From: Methylobacterium sp. WSM2598
GTDB lineage: Bacteria; Pseudomonadota; Alphaproteobacteria; Rhizobiales; Beijerinckiaceae
Direction of reading: 5' to 3'
Assembly: GCF_000379105.1 (NCBI RefSeq)
Contig: NZ_KB900609.1
Location: 5,220,438 to 5,284,437 of the forward strand
Length of the DNA stretch: 64,000 nucleotides
Shown here piece after piece: positions 59,681-64,000 of this stretch. The notes under the pieces are model-generated. The model saw only the letters and a list, made by a program, of their open reading frames with translations, had not been told where the DNA came from and searched no databases. Each line of letters opens with the position of its first letter. The first letter of the stretch is position 1. The translations under genes and the position numbers were made by a program.

Positions 59681-60667
59681 TCAGGGGACGGACTTGATCT
59701 GCTGGATGAGGTCGGCGCCGAAGCGGCGGCCGAATTCCGCGTTCGTGGCCTCGAGGCGCCGCGCGAAGGCCGCGCGGTCGACCGAGGCCACGACCGCCAT
59801 GCCGGCGCGGCGCAGGGCCTCGACGCCCTCCTTCTCGGCCCGCCCGGCCACCTCGCGGGAGACCTCGCCGCCCGCGCGGGCCGCCTCCGCGAAGGCCCGC
59901 TGCTCGCTCGGGCTCAGGCCCTCCCAGGCGGGCTTGGCGATCAGGATGGCGGCCCAGGAATAGATGTGCCCGCTCAGCGTCAGGTGCGTCTGCACCCGCT
60001 CGAAATGCGAGGCCGTGATCACGGCGATCGGGTTCTCCTGCCCGTCGAACCGGCCCGATTGCAGCGCCCCGTAGAGGGCCGGGAAGGCGAGGGGCTCCGC
60101 CTTGACGCCGAGGGCGCGGAAGCCCGCCAGCATCACGTCGGATTGCGGGACCCGCATCGAGAGACCCTGGAGATCCTCCGGGCCGGTGACGGGCCGCTTG
60201 CCGTTCGTGATGTGGCGCATCCCGTTCTCGCCCCAGGCGAGCGCCAGGATGCCCTTCTGCTGGAACTTGCGCAGGTAGCCCTGGCCGATCGGCCCGTCGA
60301 GCACCGCCTGGGCGTGGCGCGCGTCCCGGAACAGGAACGGGATGTCGAAGACGCCGAATTCCGGGATGAGGCTGGCGAAGGGCGCGCTGGTCAGGAAGGC
60401 CATGTCGAGATGGCCGAGCCGCAGCTCCTCGACCATCTCGACCTCGCCGCCGACGCTGCCGTTCGGGTAGAGCTCGACGCGGGTGCCGTTGCCGGTCCGC
60501 TTGGCGACCTCCTCGGCGAAGCGCTGCGCGCCGGCGCCGAGCTGGGACGCCTGGGAGAACAGGTAGCCCAGGCGCAGAACCCGCTCCTGAGCCTCGGCGC
60601 GACCGCCCACCACCGCGGAGCAGAGCCCGAGGACGGCCAAAGCCGCTCGCACTTGCCTTCGCATCAT
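59681..60667 (-). CDS. Orphan TRAP-type substrate-binding protein (DctP family)
   Basis: 328 aa with a signal peptide (VRAALAVLGLCSAVVGGRAEA). The TRAP binding-protein fold shows RLGYLFSQASQLGAGAQRF, YPNGSVGGEVEMVEELRLG, LQGLSMRVPQSDVMLAGF and FDGQENPIAVI, with the conserved Arg in MRVP that contacts the carboxylate. No permease gene is nearby. Lying directly before the chemoreceptor on the same strand, it may present ligand to it rather than feed a transporter. Confidence 0.9.
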   Translation of the reverse strand: MMRRQVRAALAVLGLCSAVVGGRAEAQERVLRLGYLFSQASQLGAGAQRFAEEVAKRTGNGTRVELYPNGSVGGEVEMVEELRLGHLDMAFLTSAPFASLIPEFGVFDIPFLFRDARHAQAVLDGPIGQGYLRKFQQKGILALAWGENGMRHITNGKRPVTGPEDLQGLSMRVPQSDVMLAGFRALGVKAEPLAFPALYGALQSGRFDGQENPIAVITASHFERVQTHLTLSGHIYSWAAILIAKPAWEGLSPSEQRAFAEAARAGGEVSREVAGRAEKEGVEALRRAGMAVVASVDRAAFARRLEATNAEFGRRFGADLIQQIKSVP

Positions 60668-61058
60668 CGGATCTCACGTGCCGTATGGATCCGAATTACG
60701 CGAGAAGGTTTTAATGAATTGATGAAATGCGCGCGGACATCGTCCATCAACTAGTAACGTAGGGGCAGATCTGGTTCCGGCGCGCCGCGGAGAACCCGGC
60801 CGGATCGGAGCCCTCGGGCAGGCGCCGAGGGCCGCGCGCTCGTGCCGAGGGCGCGGGATGCCGCGGCATCGGGCCGTTGAGCCTCTCGCAGGGCCGACAC
60901 GCGCCGATGGCCTGACGACGATTCGGGAACGGAACCGACGGCCACGGGACATGACCGCCGGTGCGCGTGTCCCGGACCGCGTCCTGGACCGCGCGCGGGG
61001 CGGTCTCGCCCGGGATCGGGCGGCGGCCCCGGGAGGCCGGCCGCCGCGGCGGGGCGCC
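60668..61058. other. Intergenic region with upstream part of the dctP-mcp unit
   Basis: About 390 bases. The first 80 (AAGGTTTTAATGAATTGATG, about 60705-60724) are AT-rich and probably hold the dctP-mcp promoter. No gene is supported in the remainder and no terminator was recognised. Confidence 0.4.
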
Positions 61059-61802
61059 TCAGCGCCCCGTCCCGATCTCCGCCTCGACCGCCCGCAGCCG
61101 CTCGGGGGCGCGCTCCTTGCGCTCGCTGTAGCGGTCGACGAGGTACTCGGCCCGATCGCGGGTCAGGAGGGTGAACTTGACCAGTTCCTCGCAGACGTCG
61201 ACGACCCGGTCGTAGAGCGGGCCGGGCCGCATCCGCCCCGCCTCGTCGAATTCCCGGTAGGCCATCGGCACCGAGGACTGGTTCGGGATGGTGATCATCC
61301 GCATCCAGCGCCCGAGCACGCGCAGGGCGTTGACGGCGTTGAAGGATTGCGACCCGCCCGAGACCTGCATGACGGCGAGGGTGCGCCCCTGGGTCGGGCG
61401 CAGCGCCCCCTCGGCCAGGGGCAGCCAGTCGATCTGGCTCTTCATCACGCCGGTCAGGGCGCCGTGCCGCTCCGGGCTCACCCAGACCTGCCCCTCCGAC
61501 CAGAGCGAGAGCGCCCGCAGTTCCTGCACCTTGGGGTGATCGGCCGGCGCGTCGTCCGGCAGGGGCAGGCCGTGCGCGTGGTAGATCCGCACCTCCCCGC
61601 CCATCCGCTCCAGGAGCCGGGCCGCCTCGTAGGCGAGGAGGCGGCTGAACGAGCGCTCGCGCAGCGAGCCGTACAGGATCAGGAAGCGCGGCGCGTGCGT
61701 CAGGCGCCGGCCGGGCTCCAGCGCCGCCGGGCTCGGCACCGCGAAATGGGCCTCGGCGAGGTTCGGGAGGCCGTCGGCGAAGGGCTGAAGGGGCTTGTCC
61801 AC
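61059..61802 (-). CDS. arsH: NADPH-dependent FMN reductase ArsH
   Basis: 247 aa, a typical ArsH. The N-terminal segment is PRFLILYGSLRERSFSRLLA with the flavodoxin-type FMN loop GSLRERSFSR. It continues with SPERHGALTGVMKSQIDWLP, VMQVSGGSQSFNAVNALRVL and IPNQSSVPMAYREFDEAGRM. ArsH oxidises trivalent organoarsenicals or acts as a quinone/azo reductase. It is divergent from arsR with only 50 bases between the starts, so it shares the ArsR-controlled promoter region. Confidence 0.93.
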   Translation of the reverse strand: MDKPLQPFADGLPNLAEAHFAVPSPAALEPGRRLTHAPRFLILYGSLRERSFSRLLAYEAARLLERMGGEVRIYHAHGLPLPDDAPADHPKVQELRALSLWSEGQVWVSPERHGALTGVMKSQIDWLPLAEGALRPTQGRTLAVMQVSGGSQSFNAVNALRVLGRWMRMITIPNQSSVPMAYREFDEAGRMRPGPLYDRVVDVCEELVKFTLLTRDRAEYLVDRYSERKERAPERLRAVEAEIGTGR

Positions 61803-61852
61803 GGGCGCAGAGTCTCGTACGTTTCAACAAGAGTAGAATTATTGGATCGTCG
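61803..61852. promoter_or_regulatory. arsH-arsR divergent promoter region
   Basis: 50 bases separating the two starts, richer in A and T (TTTCAACAAGAGTAGAATTA). ArsR should bind here to repress both directions. The exact operator half-sites are not clear by eye. Confidence 0.5.
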
Positions 61853-62212
61853 ATGGACGAACGGCAAGCCCTCGCCGCCTTCGCGGCCCTCGCGCAGGCG
61901 CACCGGCTGCGGAGCGTGCGCCGCCTCGTGGCGGCCGGTCCCGACGGCATGGCGGCGGGCAGCCTGGCGGCCGAGGTCGGCGTGGCCGTCTCCAACCTGT
62001 CCTTCCACCTCAAGGAACTGGCGCATGCGGGCCTGGTCCGGTCCCGGCGCGAGGGCCGCTCGATCATCTACAGCGCCGATTACGGGGCGCTCTCGGGCCT
62101 GATCGAGTTCCTGATGAGGGATTGCTGCGGCGGGCGCCCGGAGGTCTGCGCCCCGGCCGTCACCGCGCTCGCGGCCTGCTGCGGGCCGCAGGAGACGGTG
62201 TCCCGTGCGTGA
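61853..62212 (+). CDS. arsR: ArsR-family arsenic-responsive repressor
   Basis: 119 aa. The winged helix-turn-helix spans residues 10-85 (QALAAFAALAQAHRLRSVRR, VGVAVSNLSFHLKELAHAGL, SRREGRSIIYSADY). Instead of the alpha-3 CVC motif, As(III)-binding Cys are in the C-terminal part: RDCCGGRPEVC and LAACCG, a type found in alphaproteobacterial and actinobacterial ArsR. It controls the ars genes. Confidence 0.92.
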   Translation: MDERQALAAFAALAQAHRLRSVRRLVAAGPDGMAAGSLAAEVGVAVSNLSFHLKELAHAGLVRSRREGRSIIYSADYGALSGLIEFLMRDCCGGRPEVCAPAVTALAACCGPQETVSRA

Positions 62213-62327
62213 GCGCGCGGGCGGCCTGCCTCTTCCGCGGCCGGGCATGCCGGGCAGGTCCGGCCGCCCGCCCGCCGCACGGCGCGGAGGCTCCGCGCCC
62301 CATCCCACCCCGGCCGGAGGTCGCCTG

Positions 62328-62753
62328 ATGGACGTCGTCATCTACCACAACCCCGCCTGCGGGACGTCGCGCAACGCCCTGGCGATGATCCGCAACGCCG
62401 GCATCGAGCCGCACGTCGTCGAGTCCCTGAAGACGCCGCCGAGCCGCGCCATGGTGCGCGCCCTCGCCCGGCGCGCCGGCGTCACCGTGCGCGACCTGCT
62501 GCGGGAGAAGGGCACGCCCTACGCGGAGCTCGGGCTCGGCGACCCGTCGCTGAGCGAGGACCAGCTCCTCGACGCGATCGCCGCGCACCCGATCCTGCTC
62601 AACCGGCCGATCGTCGTGTCTCCCCTGGGCGTGCGCCTGTGCCGCCCCTCCGAGGCGGTGCTGGACCTGCTGCCGGCGCAGCAGGGCGAGTTCGTGAAGG
62701 AGGACGGCGAGCGCGTCGTCGACGAGAGCGGCCGCCGCGTCGCCACCGCCTGA
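62328..62753 (+). CDS. arsC: Arsenate reductase (glutaredoxin-coupled ArsC)
   Basis: 141 aa. ATG 62328 with CGGAGG upstream. YHNPACGTSRNALAMIRN contains the catalytic Cys; the Arg triad lies later in ILLNRPIVVSPLGVRLCRP. It reduces arsenate to arsenite with glutathione and glutaredoxin. Seven bases separate it from acr3. Confidence 0.95.
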   Translation: MDVVIYHNPACGTSRNALAMIRNAGIEPHVVESLKTPPSRAMVRALARRAGVTVRDLLREKGTPYAELGLGDPSLSEDQLLDAIAAHPILLNRPIVVSPLGVRLCRPSEAVLDLLPAQQGEFVKEDGERVVDESGRRVATA

Positions 62754-62760
62754 GGACACC

Positions 62761-63816
62761 GTGGGCACCTTCGAACGCTACCTGACCCTCTGGGTCGCCC
62801 TCTGCATCGTCGTCGGCGTCGCGCTCGGCCACGCCGTGCCGGGCGTCTTCCGCGCCGTCGGCGCGGCCGAGATCGCCAAGGTCAACCTGCCGGTGGCGGG
62901 GCTGATCTGGCTCATGGTCGTGCCCATGCTGCTCAAGATCGACTTCGCCGCGCTGCGCCACGTCGGGCGGCACTGGCGCGGCATCGGCGTGACGCTCCTG
63001 GTCAACTGGGCCGTGAAGCCGTTCTCGATGGCGGCGCTGGGCTGGCTGTTCATCGGCCACCTGTTCCGGCCGCTGCTGCCGGCCGACCAGATCGACGGCT
63101 ACGTCGCCGGGCTGATCATCCTGGCCGCGGCGCCCTGCACCGCGATGGTGTTCGTGTGGTCGAACCTCACGCGGGGCGAGCCGCACTTTACGCTGAGCCA
63201 GGTGGCGCTCAACGACGGCATCATGGTGGTGGCCTTCGCGCCCATCGTCGGGCTGCTGCTCGGGCTCTCGGCCATCACGGTCCCGTGGGGCACGCTGGTC
63301 CTCTCGGTCGTGCTCTACATCGTCATCCCGGTCGTGGTCGCGCAGGCGGCCCGGCGCAGCCTGCTCGCCGCGGGCGGCCAGCCCGCCCTCGACCGCCTCC
63401 TGGCGCGGCTGGGGCCGGCCTCGCTGGCGGCGCTGCTGGCGACCCTCGTCCTGCTGTTCGGCTTCCAGGGCGAGCAGATCCTGGCCCAGCCGGCCGTGAT
63501 CGCGCTCCTGGCGGTCCCCATCCTGATCCAGGTCTACCTGAACAGCGGGCTCGCCTACCTCCTGAACCGGCTCGCCGGGGAGCAGCACTGCGTCGCCGGC
63601 CCCTCCGCGCTGATCGGGGCCTCCAACTTCTTCGAACTCGCGGTGGCGGCGGCCATCTCGCTGTTCGGGTTCGAGTCGGGCGCGGCGCTCGCCACGGTGG
63701 TGGGCGTGCTGATCGAGGTCCCGGTCATGCTCAGCGTGGTCCGGATCGTGAACCGCTCCAAGGACTGGTACGAGCGCGGGGCGGCGCGGGCGCGGCTCGC
63801 GCCCCAGGAGGGGTGA
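62761..63816 (+). CDS. Arsenite efflux transporter ACR3
   Basis: 351 aa from GTG 62761. Ten transmembrane helices of the BART superfamily. The conserved AAPCTAMVFVWSNLTRGEPH contains the essential Cys, and the family motif LVNWAVKPFSMAALGWLF lies in helix 3 with ALNDGIMVVAF in helix 5. It exports arsenite across the inner membrane by proton exchange. It follows arsC directly. Confidence 0.95.
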   Translation: MGTFERYLTLWVALCIVVGVALGHAVPGVFRAVGAAEIAKVNLPVAGLIWLMVVPMLLKIDFAALRHVGRHWRGIGVTLLVNWAVKPFSMAALGWLFIGHLFRPLLPADQIDGYVAGLIILAAAPCTAMVFVWSNLTRGEPHFTLSQVALNDGIMVVAFAPIVGLLLGLSAITVPWGTLVLSVVLYIVIPVVVAQAARRSLLAAGGQPALDRLLARLGPASLAALLATLVLLFGFQGEQILAQPAVIALLAVPILIQVYLNSGLAYLLNRLAGEQHCVAGPSALIGASNFFELAVAAAISLFGFESGAALATVVGVLIEVPVMLSVVRIVNRSKDWYERGAARARLAPQEG

Positions 63817-63870
63817 GCCGCGGCGGATCCGCGGCTTGACGGTTCCGCGGCCTCGGGGCAGGATATTTCG

Positions 63871-64000
63871 ATGAATGTCGAACAAGCCGCCAAGCAGCTC
63901 GAGGCCCTCGGCAACCCGACGCGCCTGCGGGTCTATCGCGCGCTGGTGCGGGCCGGGCCCGCCGGCCTGCCGGCCTGCCGGTGCGGCAGCTGCAGGAGCG
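63871..64000 (+). pseudogene. Second arsR-like regulator, partial, apparently frameshifted
   Basis: Starts MNVEQAAKQLEALGNPTRLR and VYRALVRAGPAGLP, the N-terminal helices of an ArsR protein. After GPAGLP the frame turns into ACRCGSCRS, whereas the expected VRQLQE is found in another frame. The cause is an 8-base tandem duplication, GCCTGCCG at 63965-63972 and 63973-63980; removing one copy restores GPAGLPVRQLQE. The window ends here, so I cannot tell whether the gene is dead or the read is wrong. Confidence 0.65.

Overview
The window is about 64 kb of very GC-rich chromosomal DNA from an alphaproteobacterium, most likely Methylobacterium or a close relative. The lineage call rests on a FlbT gene divergent from a flagellin gene, a divergent ATPase inhibitor zeta-type protein, copies of a Rhizobiales-type intergenic repeat, a perfect CtrA-type box, and a bacteriorhodopsin-like gene paired with blh. 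No rRNA, tRNA, methanol dehydrogenase or phage gene was recognised, so the genus is an inference.

Layout. 1-5 kb: an SRAP (YedK-like) protein, a zeta-like protein and a run of short hypothetical genes. Two of these encode peptides with a double-glycine leader motif; one is frameshifted. An eight-copy 15-bp tandem repeat also lies here. 5.2-12.4 kb: a catabolic island with a 3-hydroxyisobutyrate-dehydrogenase-like enzyme, an ABM monooxygenase, a COG4091 dehydrogenase, a LysR regulator and a TRAP transporter with a fused permease. An identical 18-bp motif sits upstream of both gene sets. 12.6-14.6 kb: a SAM methyltransferase gene cut by an IS256-family element with a perfect 8-bp target duplication. 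15-21.4 kb: hydrolases (amidohydrolase, HSL-type esterase, PF20091-type hydrolase, amidase). 21.5-31.6 kb: a CDF-like membrane protein, a TetR regulator, a three-subunit molybdenum hydroxylase and a five-gene Liv-type ABC importer, which together look like an uptake-and-oxidation system.

31.7-34.5 kb: FlbT and a large flagellin. 34.6-41.6 kb: a GlcG/HbpS protein, a small membrane protein behind a CtrA box, a 22-TPR caspase-fold protein, a secreted peptide with a duplicated Cys motif, and remnants of IS481-like and IS5-like transposases. 41.6-45.5 kb: a DUF1206 membrane protein, a collagen-like protein, and rhodopsin plus Blh. 45.7-49.8 kb and 55.1-57.1 kb: three class III nucleotide cyclases. 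Two are paralogues sharing a 170-bp identical tract. 50.2-54.8 kb: a hydrolase without the usual Ser nucleophile, a GntR regulator, an aldehyde dehydrogenase and an MFS transporter. 57.1-60.7 kb: a truncated DUF692 (MNIO) enzyme, a chemoreceptor and an orphan TRAP binding protein. 61-64 kb: an arsenic resistance locus (arsH / arsR-arsC-acr3-arsR2), cut by the window end, whose second arsR appears frameshifted by an 8-bp tandem duplication.

A palindromic element of about 37 bp begins inside the stop codon of three genes (livF and both TPR cyclases). It continues into a shared downstream module that is tandemly duplicated at one site.
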